A DNA stretch of 7,546 nt, taken from contig CAJBSR010000376.1 in assembly GCA_903958285.1 (NCBI GenBank), positions 1 to 7,546 of the forward strand. The letters run 5' to 3'. The position numbers were made by a program, and so were the translations under genes. The stretch's first letter is position 1. Every line of letters starts with the position of its first letter. The notes under the pieces were generated by a model. The model was not told where the DNA came from. It searched no databases and saw only the letters and a list, made by a program, of their open reading frames with translations. The DNA comes from an uncultured Sphingomonadales bacterium. GTDB taxonomy: Bacteria > Pseudomonadota > Alphaproteobacteria > Sphingomonadales > Sphingomonadaceae. This document shows, one piece after another, positions 1 to 7,028 of this stretch.

Positions 1-2
1 CC

Positions 3-1013
3 ATGCACGTCTATGCTGATGCCGTCCGACGCCCTGGCGCCTCTTCATTGGCAGCCTTCGTCTACGCCGTGTTACCCAATGATTCCGACCTGACACCTGT
101 CATCAAGCATGACTATGCCGCCTATAACTTCGCGTTCATTGGTCGATCCGGCCTCTACCACTCTCCCTTGGCGACGCCGGACAACCTTGACCAAGGGTCA
201 TTGCAGGACATGGGCGCGCAGGTTCTCGACCTCACATACGCGCTGCTTAAGGCAGAAAAGTTGCCCCAGCAGGCGGCTGATGTCGTGTTCTTTGATGTGT
301 TCGGGTTGATGACGGTGATTTATCCCGTTTGGCTTGGCTGGATCATGATGATCTTAGTTGGAGGCGGGCTGCTCCTTGTCGTGCGGCAAGACGGAACAGA
401 GGGCTTGGTGGCAGGCGCCGGGCGTATGCTTGCTCTAATTGTGCTGAGTGCCGCAACAGCCTTTGCGCTGAATCAACTGTCCCTTGGGCTGGAGCCGCCA
501 AATTATTACGACCGTTTGGCAGCTATCCCGAGGCTGGAAATCATGATCGCGTTGGGAGCACTGGCGACATTTCTTGCCGTGGCCGGCACGTGGCAGCCCA
601 GCCGCGTCGGCGTGGTCGGGGCCGCTCTGCCGCTCTTCCTCATCGGCCTTATCGCACAAACGCTTGCGCCGACGGCAGCCTATATCCTCACACTGCCGCT
701 CATGCTCACCGCCTTCGCCCTGCTCATCCCGCTATCCGCCGTGTGGATCGGCGTGGCGACGCTTGTTATCGGCTATATGCTGTCACTCGGGCACCAATTA
801 ATGCAAGGTGTCGGCCCGACGCTTCCCTTCGCCATCGCGCTACCGCTGGCGCTGGGCGTTCTGACAGCGTTGCCGATCTGGCCTGGTATGGACGCTCAAA
901 AGGCGCGGGTGCTCGCCCTTGCCGCCTCACTGAGTGCCATGTCCGTTTCGCTTTGGGTTCTGCTTGATGCCCCTGCGGCGAGCCGAGCCGTTTACTCCGA
1001 CAGCAAGAAGTGA
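3..1013 (+). CDS. M28-family metallopeptidase with multi-pass membrane C-terminus (partial, 5' end missing)
   Basis: This is the C-terminal part of a membrane-anchored zinc aminopeptidase-like protein; the reading frame is open at the window start, so the ATG at position 3 is probably internal. Residues 1-90 resemble the end of an M28 peptidase domain: a SDLTPV segment near residues 28-33, then NFAFIGRSGLYHSPLATPDN (42-61). In that motif the histidine at residue 53 sits where M28 enzymes place their last zinc ligand. After residue 100 the protein becomes strongly hydrophobic, with about eight predicted membrane segments (roughly 102-127, 140-160, 178-197, 202-222, 225-244, 246-264, 273-293, 301-321) and a short polar tail. 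This architecture matches bacterial relatives of the ER metallopeptidase/FXNA group. The other zinc ligands and the catalytic glutamate are outside the window, so activity cannot be judged. It converges with the mocA-like gene across a 17-base gap with no clear terminator. The substrate is unknown. Confidence 0.85.
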   Translation: MHVYADAVRRPGASSLAAFVYAVLPNDSDLTPVIKHDYAAYNFAFIGRSGLYHSPLATPDNLDQGSLQDMGAQVLDLTYALLKAEKLPQQAADVVFFDVFGLMTVIYPVWLGWIMMILVGGGLLLVVRQDGTEGLVAGAGRMLALIVLSAATAFALNQLSLGLEPPNYYDRLAAIPRLEIMIALGALATFLAVAGTWQPSRVGVVGAALPLFLIGLIAQTLAPTAAYILTLPLMLTAFALLIPLSAVWIGVATLVIGYMLSLGHQLMQGVGPTLPFAIALPLALGVLTALPIWPGMDAQKARVLALAASLSAMSVSLWVLLDAPAASRAVYSDSKK

Positions 1014-1030
1014 ATGGCGCCCGCTCCCAA

Positions 1031-1618
1031 TCAGGCAGCCCCAGCGCCGGTCGATAAGCGCCGCAGAGTTTCCGGGTCGTCCACATCTCCCAGCGCGCCC
1101 AGCGGGCTGGAGACGCGGTAGGCGTTCTGCAACAGCGGCTTCGCGCCCTGATCACCGGTCAGGCTGGAAAGCACCCCGAACTGTTCGCGCGAGAAAATGG
1201 CAGGAGGAGAGACAAGTGCGCGATCCTGCGAGGCAACGAGACCCCCACGCTCGGCCCACGCCTGCATGAGAGCCGAAAAATGCGCGGATGGCACCAAGGG
1301 CATATCGGCCAGACAGACCAAAAGGCCCTCGGCCCCAATCTCAAGTGCGCGCTCAGCGGCGCATCGCAAGGATGAGGCCATGCCGTCCGCTGCGTGCGGG
1401 TTGACGACTGGCTCAAACCCCGCCGACGTCCAGCCCGGCACACACGGATGATCTACCGTCCGAACAATCACCCAACGTCGCAAAACGTCGAGGCCAATCA
1501 GCGCGTCGGCGGTGTGCAGACCCAACGGTTTGCCGCGAAAAGGTGCGGCCAGCTTGTCCTCCGCACCGAACCGCGCAGAGCGGCCTGCCGCCAATATCGC
1601 GACGGCAAGTCCGCTCAT
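1031..1618 (-). CDS. mocA: MocA-like molybdenum cofactor cytidylyltransferase
   Basis: This nucleotidyltransferase of 195 residues belongs to the MobA/MocA family, which transfers a nucleotide to molybdopterin in the cytoplasm. The N-terminal nucleotide-binding loop reads AILAAGRSARFG (residues 7-18), followed by DKL. The LAAG form of this loop is typical of MocA, which uses CTP, whereas MobA (GTP) usually has LAGG. A CLADMPLVP segment supplies the metal-binding aspartate, and GDQGAKPLL and GDVDDPETL near the C-terminus are usual for the family. Length is normal. It is the last gene of the minus-strand molybdoenzyme block, and its neighbours need the cytosine dinucleotide cofactor, which supports the CTP-specific assignment. 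No strong Shine-Dalgarno precedes the ATG at 1618; a tiny ORF ends there with an ATGA overlap, so translational coupling is possible. A general NTP transferase role is the main alternative. Confidence 0.85.
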   Translation of the reverse strand: MSGLAVAILAAGRSARFGAEDKLAAPFRGKPLGLHTADALIGLDVLRRWVIVRTVDHPCVPGWTSAGFEPVVNPHAADGMASSLRCAAERALEIGAEGLLVCLADMPLVPSAHFSALMQAWAERGGLVASQDRALVSPPAIFSREQFGVLSSLTGDQGAKPLLQNAYRVSSPLGALGDVDDPETLRRLSTGAGAA

Positions 1619-1683
1619 CCCAAAGCGCCGAGAATTGCCATGGTAATGGCGCTAGATACCGCAATAGAAATTTGACGTAACAC
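1615..1683 (-). CDS. Possible 22-residue hydrophobic leader ORF coupled to mocA
   Basis: In the 73-base gap between the large-subunit stop and mocA, a GTG-initiated frame encodes about 22 residues (MLRQISIAVSSAITMAIL, then GALG). Its TGA overlaps the mocA ATG as ATGA. The peptide is almost wholly apolar after the arginine and could form one short membrane segment. There is no recognisable Shine-Dalgarno before the GTG; an internal ATG at codon 15 would give only eight residues. The overlap suggests a possible role in bringing ribosomes to mocA, which itself has a weak ribosome-binding site. It could equally be a chance open stretch, and no family is recognised. Confidence 0.2.
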   Translation of the reverse strand: MLRQISIAVSSAITMAILGALG

Positions 1684-1691
1684 TATGATAT

Positions 1692-3905
1692 TTAAGTGAA
1701 GTTTTTCGCTATGGGCAATTCACGGATGCGTTTTCCGGTCGCTGCATAAATCGCATTGGTAACAGCCGGTGCAAGCGGTGGCAGGCTCGGTTCCCCGGCG
1801 CCCCCCAGCACCTTGCTGTCGCCGTTTATGACGTCGACCATCACCGCAGGCGCGTCCTCCATGCGGACCATTTGGTAATCATGGAAATTGCTCTGCTCGA
1901 CGCTGCCGTCCTTCAGCGTGATCCCGCTGTAGAGGGCTGTGGTCAGGCCATAGATGATGCCGCCTTCCATTTGCGCTGCAAACCCATCTGGGTTCATGAC
2001 ATAGCCGGCATCGGCACAGCACCAAACCTTTGTCACCCGAGGTTTACCGTCTTGCAGCGTCACTTCCGCGACTTCCGCCACAATCGTGCCGAAGGACTTG
2101 ACAAGCGCGATGCCACGACCCGTGCCTTCCGGAAGGGGCGTGCCCCAGCCCGCCATTTGCGCGACCTTTTCAAGCACGGCCTTGTGCCGAGGGGATTTTC
2201 TCAACAACGCGCGGCGATATTCAAAGGGATCCTGTCCCGCTGCATGCGCCAGTTCATCGATAAAGCTCTCAACGAAAAAGCCCTGCTGGCTATGATCCAC
2301 CGATCGCAAGCTGCCGAAACGCAAATGCATGTCAGCTGGCGCGTGGCGGATCGAGCGGTTGGGAATGTCATAATGCGCAACATCCCATGATCCGTCCGGA
2401 CCATTGAGCTGGGTGAATGCATTGTTCCAGCTCACCGGCTTGCCGCTGCTATCCAATCCGCCGGAAAACCGGCTGGTATCTGCCGGGCGGTAAAAGTCCT
2501 GCCGCGTATCTTCTTCGCGCGACCAGATCATCTTGATCGGATAGCCCGTTGCCTTTGCAACCCGTGCCGCCTGCACGGGATAGTCAGATTCCAGCCGCCG
2601 ACCGAAGGCACCGCCTAGGTAAAGCTGGTTCACCGTGACATCGTCGTTGCTGATCTCCAGCGCCTTGGCCACGGCAGACCGTGCCATCAGAGGAACCTGA
2701 GTGCTCGTCCAAATCTCGCATTTGCCGTCATGCACCCAAGCTGTGCAGTTGATCGGTTCCATCGCCGCATGGGCCACGAAAGGAACCTTATACTCGGCGA
2801 CCACCTTTTTGGCGGCGCCAGCAAAGGCACCGGGGGCATCGCCTTCATTCGCCAATGATGTTCCGCCGGTGTCGCCAGCATCATCCAGCGCCTTTGCGAA
2901 CCGGGCCGACAGCTTTGCACTATCAAGGGCATCGCCTTCGGTGCGCGAATAGCGCGGCTCGACCATGTTGAGGGCCATCTGGGCTTGCCAATAGCCATCG
3001 GCCACAACGGCGACGAAATCGCCCATGTTGAGGATCTCACGGACGCCCGGCATGGTTTTGGCCGTCGCCGTGTTGATAGCTTCCACCTTTGCCCCCGGCA
3101 CGGACGGGGCCTTTACCGCAACATATTTCAACTTCTGCCCGGGAACCTGTGCATCGATGCCGAACAGCGCCTCGCCATTGACCTTGGCTGGAATATCTAG
3201 CCTTTGCAGGCCTTTGCCCATCAGCTTGTATTGCGACACGTCCTTCAGCGGCGGCGTTTGCGGCATGGACTCTTGAGAGGCTGCCTCCGCAAATTCGCCA
3301 TAAGTGCCCCGCTTGTTTGACGCTTTGTGCAACAAGGTTGAATTCTCAGCCACAATCTCACCCGCCGGCACATTCCAGCGCGCGGCAGCGGCGGCGACCA
3401 GCATTTGGCGGGCGGCTGCACCTGCAAGCCGCATGGTATGCTGTCCGGTTGTCCGCACTGACGAACTCCCGCCGGTCACCAGCACATCGCCCAACTTGGA
3501 GATTTGCGTGAACAATCCGTTGTACGTCGGCTCGAGCCATTTAGGGGCATCGAGTGACCATGCGGCGACAAAATCCCGCGCGGCATCGGGAACAACGTAG
3601 TTGCCATCTGCCGGGGCCTGCATGACCGAGACTTTAGCCCAATCGGCATCAAGCTCATCGGCAAGCATTTGCGCGAGGGTTGTGTGCGCGCCCTGCCCCA
3701 TTTCACAATGCGGGACGATCGCCGTGACGGTATTGTCCCGGTCAATCTTCACCCAAGCATTGACCAGCTGCTCTCCCTCACCGCCTGCGACTGATCCGCG
3801 CAATTTATCGACGGCATTTCCAGGGCGTATCGCGACGCCAACGACCAAAGCTCCACCCGTGAGCACACCTGCGCCGATAAAGCCGCGTCTTGACCACTTG
3901 TTCAT
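1692..3905 (-). CDS. iorB: Tat-exported xanthine-oxidase-family molybdopterin-binding subunit (IorB-like)
   Basis: This is the 737-residue catalytic large subunit of an isoquinoline 1-oxidoreductase/aldehyde-dehydrogenase-like molybdenum hydroxylase, which hydroxylates a carbon of an N-heterocycle or aldehyde using water. The N-terminus has a twin-arginine signal (SRRGFIG, residues 5-11), a hydrophobic stretch and a likely cleavage site near GNA (29-31), so the folded enzyme should be exported. Family motifs in order are CEMGQGAHT (67-75), AHAAMEP (378-384), the cofactor-binding loop GGAFGRR (431-437), QMEGG (645-649) and GGAGEPS (701-707). E705 is placed as the catalytic glutamate that activates the reaction. 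The length is full for the single-chain IorB type. The ATG at 3905 follows the 2Fe-2S gene by 3 bases and has GGAG nine bases upstream, inside that gene. The name iorB marks the family only; the substrate is not established, and no cytochrome c subunit is encoded nearby. Confidence 0.92.
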   Translation of the reverse strand: MNKWSRRGFIGAGVLTGGALVVGVAIRPGNAVDKLRGSVAGGEGEQLVNAWVKIDRDNTVTAIVPHCEMGQGAHTTLAQMLADELDADWAKVSVMQAPADGNYVVPDAARDFVAAWSLDAPKWLEPTYNGLFTQISKLGDVLVTGGSSSVRTTGQHTMRLAGAAARQMLVAAAAARWNVPAGEIVAENSTLLHKASNKRGTYGEFAEAASQESMPQTPPLKDVSQYKLMGKGLQRLDIPAKVNGEALFGIDAQVPGQKLKYVAVKAPSVPGAKVEAINTATAKTMPGVREILNMGDFVAVVADGYWQAQMALNMVEPRYSRTEGDALDSAKLSARFAKALDDAGDTGGTSLANEGDAPGAFAGAAKKVVAEYKVPFVAHAAMEPINCTAWVHDGKCEIWTSTQVPLMARSAVAKALEISNDDVTVNQLYLGGAFGRRLESDYPVQAARVAKATGYPIKMIWSREEDTRQDFYRPADTSRFSGGLDSSGKPVSWNNAFTQLNGPDGSWDVAHYDIPNRSIRHAPADMHLRFGSLRSVDHSQQGFFVESFIDELAHAAGQDPFEYRRALLRKSPRHKAVLEKVAQMAGWGTPLPEGTGRGIALVKSFGTIVAEVAEVTLQDGKPRVTKVWCCADAGYVMNPDGFAAQMEGGIIYGLTTALYSGITLKDGSVEQSNFHDYQMVRMEDAPAVMVDVINGDSKVLGGAGEPSLPPLAPAVTNAIYAATGKRIRELPIAKNFT

Positions 3906-3908
3906 CGC

Positions 3909-4373
3909 TTAGCGCTCCGTTCCAGAGGCCGCAGCCTTGATGGCCTTGCGGATCCGTTCATAGGTTCCGCAGCGGCAGATGTTGCCCGACATTGCGGCGT
4001 CAATCTGTTCATCGCTGGGCTTCGGCGTATCCCGCAACAGGGCAGCGGCGCTCATCAGTTGCCCCGACTGGCAATAGCCGCATTGTGGCACCTGCGCATC
4101 GATCCAGGCCTGCTGCAGCGGGTGCAGCGCGCCCTCTGGTCCAGCGAGACCTTCGATTGTTGTGATCTGGCGACCATCCGCCTCGGAAATCGGTGTCGAG
4201 CAGGACCGGATGGGCTGTCCGTCAAGATGCGCGGTGCACGCGCCGCACTGGGCGACCCCACAGCCAAACTTCGTGCCAGTCATGCCGAGCTGCTCGCGCA
4301 AGACCCAAAGAATGGGTGTCGCCGGGTCCACATCAAGCTTTTGCGGTTTGCCGTTCACTGTCGTCTGGATCAT
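3909..4373 (-). CDS. iorA: 2Fe-2S subunit of molybdenum hydroxylase (IorA-like)
   Basis: This small electron-transfer subunit of 154 residues carries two [2Fe-2S] clusters and passes electrons away from the molybdenum site of the large subunit. The N-terminal plant-ferredoxin-type cluster is held by C38, C43, C46 and C58 ([10 protein letters not shown] and the later SC). The C-terminal helical domain cluster is held by C98, C101, C133 and C135 (QCGYCQSGQ and NICRCGTY). All eight cysteines are present and the length is typical of IorA. It has no signal peptide, so export would depend on pairing with the Tat-bearing large subunit before transport. Its ATG lies 4 bases past the XdhC stop, with AGGA seven bases upstream inside the XdhC coding end, and its stop is 3 bases before the large-subunit start, which indicates tight co-translation. 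It lacks the FAD domain seen in three-subunit relatives, so the final electron acceptor is unknown. Confidence 0.94.
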   Translation of the reverse strand: MIQTTVNGKPQKLDVDPATPILWVLREQLGMTGTKFGCGVAQCGACTAHLDGQPIRSCSTPISEADGRQITTIEGLAGPEGALHPLQQAWIDAQVPQCGYCQSGQLMSAAALLRDTPKPSDEQIDAAMSGNICRCGTYERIRKAIKAAASGTER

Positions 4374-4377
4374 CGCG

Positions 4378-5427
4378 TCATCCTATCTGCCGGATATTAG
4401 TTTTTCTTAGTTCGGGTAACTGCGCTGCAAAAGCGCCTTGATTACGGAATCGGTCTGCCACTTCGGCGAGCACCGATATAGCTAAAGTTGCCGGATCGCG
4501 CACCGAATGAAACACGCCGATGGGGGCGGATATCCCGGCAATCGCCGCTTGGGACACACCGCGCGTTCGAAGCGCTTCGCAACGGGCGGAGTGGGCGCGC
4601 TTGCTGCCCATGGCACCGATAAAGAAATGCGGTTGTTCCAGAGCATGGGCGATGAGCGCCGGCTCCCAATCATGGTCATGGAACAGAAAGACGACCGCCG
4701 TCCAAGCATCGCTAATGAGCGCGCGCGTTTCTGTCGGCGCGCCAATGACAACAGCGTCGAACCCATCTTGTGTCAGCCCATCAGCAAGGACCGTGTCCGG
4801 CGTGATGATGGCGATCTCGGCACCCCAGGCGCGCGCTTGTTCTGCAAGCTTGGCAACCACTGCGCCATGCCCAACAATCAGCACACGCGGGTTGGGCCAA
4901 TGCCCTATTGTCGCGATGCCTTTCGCGGCGTCCCAACCTGTCGGATGCCAATCGGAAATGAAGCTGGGCGGCTGCGCATCTGTCCGCAACTCTAACGCAA
5001 AGGGTTGGCGGCTATTGATCGCGTCCAGTGCCTGACGGGGAAGATCATCTTTGAGCAGCGGCTGAAAATGAAGGTCTAACCCGCCGCCACAGGGCAAGCG
5101 GATATCGATATAGCGGGACCCTTGCCCAAAGCGCGTTACGCGTGGCACGCCTTCTGCAATGGCGTCACCCGCCTCTGCGATCACCGCACGCTCAATGCAT
5201 CCGCCCGACAAAGACCCGACAAAAGCGCCATCTTCGTCGACAGCCATATGCGCGCCGGGATCCCGCATCGACGAGCCGAAGGCGTCGACCAAAGACACCA
5301 GCGCCACACGCCGGCCGCTGGCCAAGCGGTCCACCAGAAATGCAAAGATTTCGCGCTTGTCCAAAGGGCCCCAGTCTATCGCGTATGACGAGGAAGAATG
5401 AGTAACGAACGGCCTTGCCGCTCGCAA
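4378..5427 (-). CDS. xdhC: XdhC/CoxI-family molybdenum cofactor maturation factor
   Basis: This is a chaperone-like protein of about 349 residues that, in its family, binds the mature molybdenum cofactor, supports its sulfuration and inserts it into xanthine-oxidase-type enzymes. The N-terminal XdhC/CoxI domain shows [11 protein letters not shown] (residues 69-79) with the conserved cysteine C77, then LPCGGG (111-116). A Rossmann domain follows, starting at [10 protein letters not shown] (181-190) and ending with [13 protein letters not shown]. The frame is open far upstream, but beyond 5462 it only shadows the nitroreductase gene. There is no ATG or GTG near the expected N-terminus. The TTG at 5427 was chosen because GGAGAGG lies seven bases upstream (5441-5435). 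The TTG at 5364 (328 residues), just before DKREIFAFL, is a real alternative, because homology-like sequence seems to begin there. The gene is linked to the 2Fe-2S gene by a 4-base gap. Function is confident; the start is not. Confidence 0.88.
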   Translation of the reverse strand: MRAARPFVTHSSSSYAIDWGPLDKREIFAFLVDRLASGRRVALVSLVDAFGSSMRDPGAHMAVDEDGAFVGSLSGGCIERAVIAEAGDAIAEGVPRVTRFGQGSRYIDIRLPCGGGLDLHFQPLLKDDLPRQALDAINSRQPFALELRTDAQPPSFISDWHPTGWDAAKGIATIGHWPNPRVLIVGHGAVVAKLAEQARAWGAEIAIITPDTVLADGLTQDGFDAVVIGAPTETRALISDAWTAVVFLFHDHDWEPALIAHALEQPHFFIGAMGSKRAHSARCEALRTRGVSQAAIAGISAPIGVFHSVRDPATLAISVLAEVADRFRNQGAFAAQLPELRKTNIRQIG

Positions 5428-5432
5428 GGCCG
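5410..5432 (-). terminator. Perfect 9-bp hairpin between nitroreductase and xdhC (terminator or attenuator-like)
   Basis: The arms cggccttgc (5410-5418) and gcaaggccg (5424-5432) are exact reverse complements around a 5-base loop. On the minus strand the stem is followed by TTCGTTACTCATTCTTCC, which is T-rich but interrupted. It begins about 30 bases after the nitroreductase stop. It could end or attenuate nitroreductase transcription. It also covers the candidate TTG start of xdhC and lies just downstream of its Shine-Dalgarno, so folding could limit xdhC translation. The weak T-tract keeps the terminator call uncertain. Confidence 0.4.
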
Positions 5433-5434
5433 GG

Positions 5435-5441
5435 CCTCTCC
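5435..5441 (-). promoter_or_regulatory. Shine-Dalgarno supporting the TTG start of xdhC
   Basis: The minus strand reads GGAGAGG here, seven bases before the TTG at 5427-5425. This is the best ribosome-binding match between the nitroreductase stop and the conserved part of XdhC, and it decides the chosen start. The site sits directly against the 9-bp hairpin. Confidence 0.45.
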
Positions 5442-5461
5442 AAACCGGCTCGGCTGATCGA

Positions 5462-6124
5462 TCAGTCAAGCCCGAGGAAGGTGATGTGATCTTCCAGTGC
5501 CACCCGTTCCCGCTCAAAATTATTGGTCGGCGCCTCTGCCTCGCGCCAACCAATAGCGATGCCGCAGAACAAAAGCGTGTCGTCAGAAAGACCCAGATGG
5601 GTCTTAATGGTGCGACCGTACATGCCCATATATTCCTGCGGGCAGCTGTCGAGGCCTTCGCCACGCAGGAGCAGCATGATCGTCTGCAACCACATGCCAA
5701 CATCAGACCACTGCGCTTCCTTCATGAATTTGGGGAAGTGGCAGAGCAGCAGAACTGGCGCGCCAAACGACACCATGTTGGCGCGGGCAAAATTGTCGCG
5801 CTGTTCCGCATCATCACGGGCAATGCCCATGGCGGCATACATGCTCGCGCCAACCGCACGCAGGCGGGATTGGTATTTCTCAACTTGGCCCGGTGCCGAG
5901 AAATCATACTCCATGGGATTGTCCGGCGCGCTCGCCAAAAGTTTTTCCTGCAAGGCCTTCAGCGGCGCGCCTGCAAGGACGGTTGCTTCCCATGGCTGAA
6001 AATTGCAGCCGGAAGGTGTCATGCGCGCCTGATCCAGAACGCGGCGAAGCGTTTCGGCAGGCACCGGCTTATCAAGAAAGGCGCGGATGGAACGGCGGGT
6101 GGCAACGGCTTCGGCAATATTCAT
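5462..6124 (-). CDS. Nitroreductase-family FMN-dependent oxidoreductase
   Basis: This flavoprotein of 220 residues belongs to the nitroreductase superfamily, cytoplasmic FMN enzymes that use NAD(P)H to reduce nitro groups, quinones, enones or other acceptors. The N-terminal phosphate-binding motif is RRSIRAF (residues 10-16), followed by TPSGCNFQPWE (36-46), which packs near the flavin. The C-terminal GIAIGW strand and the later NNFERER segment are also usual for the family, and the length is typical. The ATG at 6124 has AGAGGA about nine bases upstream. It is the first gene of the minus-strand block, with 34 bases to the chosen xdhC start. A hairpin in that gap may partly separate it from the molybdoenzyme genes, so co-regulation is plausible but not shown. 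The substrate cannot be assigned from sequence. Confidence 0.9.
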   Translation of the reverse strand: MNIAEAVATRRSIRAFLDKPVPAETLRRVLDQARMTPSGCNFQPWEATVLAGAPLKALQEKLLASAPDNPMEYDFSAPGQVEKYQSRLRAVGASMYAAMGIARDDAEQRDNFARANMVSFGAPVLLLCHFPKFMKEAQWSDVGMWLQTIMLLLRGEGLDSCPQEYMGMYGRTIKTHLGLSDDTLLFCGIAIGWREAEAPTNNFERERVALEDHITFLGLD

Positions 6125-6325
6125 GGGGACTCTTCCTCTGGGTTCCGCGCCCCTCTATCACGACAAGACCTGACGCCAATCGATTTTAAGCGTTTGGATT
6201 TGCGAAAAAGAACCAACCGCATGAAGCGCGTTATTTCGGGCTAAGGCCAACGGTTTCCGATTGCTGCAAAACCGACAGTCCCCCAAGGGGAGGATCAAGA
6301 CCTGACCGCGGTGGAGCAAAGCATA
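6125..6325. other. Divergent intergenic region
   Basis: This stretch separates the minus-strand nitroreductase from the plus-strand spermidine-synthase-like gene and must hold promoters for both directions. I see no convincing -35/-10 pair on either strand. On the plus side, CGGTTT (6251-6256) and AAACCG (6269-6274) form a 6-bp inverted repeat, and a CCCC-AA-GGGG palindrome follows near 6282-6290. I could not match these to a known riboswitch. No plausible coding frame is specific to this gap. Confidence 0.5.
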
Positions 6326-7000
6326 ATGACCCCAATGGAATTAATCGGCACGGCTCAGGTGCCGGGCGGGCAGGAACTAAGGCTGTTCCGACGTGGACGT
6401 GACTTCATGATCCTGCTGGATCGTAACGAGCTGATGAGCAGCCGGATGAGCGGGTCTGAAGAGGCACTTGCCGTCATGAGCTGCGCGCGGCTGGAGCAGC
6501 GGCCCGCGCCGCAGATGTTGATCGGCGGCTATGGGATGGGCTTCACCTTGCGCTCGACCCTAGCTGCGCTGGGTGCAGATGCACAGGTGACTGTTGCTGA
6601 GCTCGTGCCTGAAATCATCCAATGGGCGCAGGGACCCATGGTCGACCTCGCGGCAGGCTGCTTGGACGATCCCCGTGTGCGTCTGATCGAGGCCGATGTT
6701 GTCGGCGTCATCGCTGAGGCGACCGGCACCTATGATGCGATCTTGCTCGACGTCGACAACGGGCCGGACGGCCTAACTCGTAACGGGAATGATCGCCTCT
6801 ATTCGATGAAAGGACTGGCAGCCGCAAAGGCAGCACTTAAGCCCGGAGGCATTCTGGCCGTGTGGTCAGCAGCACCGGACAATGTGTTCGCCAAGCGGCT
6901 CTCTGCGGCGGGCTTCAGCGTGGAGGAAATCGCCGTCCGTGCACGCAGCAATGGCAAAGGGCCAAGGCACGTCATCTGGTTCGCGACAAAGCGGGGCTAG
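6326..7000 (+). CDS. Spermidine-synthase-like Rossmann-fold protein of unknown activity
   Basis: The protein has about 224 residues and a class I methyltransferase-type fold most like the catalytic half of spermidine synthases. The glycine-rich loop is LIGGYGMG (residues 65-72), the acidic residue after strand two is E92 in VAELVPE, D124 falls in the next strand, and ILLDVDNGPDG (139-149) occupies the active-site strand. True aminopropyltransferases usually have a D-S-(S/T)-D type sequence there, so polyamine synthesis is doubtful; a SAM-dependent methyltransferase or a non-catalytic relative is as likely. It is shorter than SpeE, lacking most of the N-terminal beta domain. The ATG at 6326 was chosen because GGAG lies nine bases upstream; a GTG at 6311 is in frame but poorly placed for a ribosome-binding site. 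It stands alone between a divergent and a convergent neighbour. Confidence 0.78.
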   Translation: MTPMELIGTAQVPGGQELRLFRRGRDFMILLDRNELMSSRMSGSEEALAVMSCARLEQRPAPQMLIGGYGMGFTLRSTLAALGADAQVTVAELVPEIIQWAQGPMVDLAAGCLDDPRVRLIEADVVGVIAEATGTYDAILLDVDNGPDGLTRNGNDRLYSMKGLAAAKAALKPGGILAVWSAAPDNVFAKRLSAAGFSVEEIAVRARSNGKGPRHVIWFATKRG

Positions 7001-7028
7001 ACCCCAACGCACCCGCCCCTAATCGGGG
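6993..7028. terminator. Possible weak bidirectional terminator between convergent genes
   Basis: Two short GC hairpins flank the 18-base gap: GGGG-CTAGA-CCCC (6993-7005) spans the stop of the plus-strand gene, and CCCC-TAATC-GGGG (7016-7028) spans the stop of the kinase. The outer arms could also pair with each other. Stems are only 4 bp and there is no T-tract, so this is a tentative call based mainly on the convergent position. Confidence 0.2.

Noticed and set aside
329..967. Plus-strand 212-codon frame inside the M28 peptidase gene
   Set aside because: It has Arg/Ala-rich low-complexity composition and lies wholly inside a gene with clear membrane and peptidase features.
1872..2390. Plus-strand 172-codon frame opposite the large-subunit gene
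   Set aside because: It is antisense to the conserved catalytic part of the molybdopterin subunit and shows no domain of its own.
5428..5703. N-terminal 92 codons of the open xdhC frame upstream of 5427
   Set aside because: Nearly all of this overlaps nitroreductase coding sequence in another frame, and the translation is Cys/Arg-rich and unlike XdhC proteins.
5486..6244. Long plus-strand open frame (252 codons) opposite the nitroreductase
   Set aside because: It is antisense to a clear nitroreductase with all family motifs; its own translation is rich in Arg, His and Ala with no recognisable domain, typical of a high-GC shadow frame.
6241..6310. Possible SAM or cobalamin riboswitch before the SAM-fold gene
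   Set aside because: I could not find the conserved core segments of these riboswitch classes; only short generic stems are present.
6311..6325. GTG at 6311 as start of the spermidine-synthase-like gene
   Set aside because: The nearest purine-rich site (GGGGAGG near 6287-6293) is too far upstream, whereas the ATG at 6326 has GGAG at nine bases; the GTG remains possible but is less likely.
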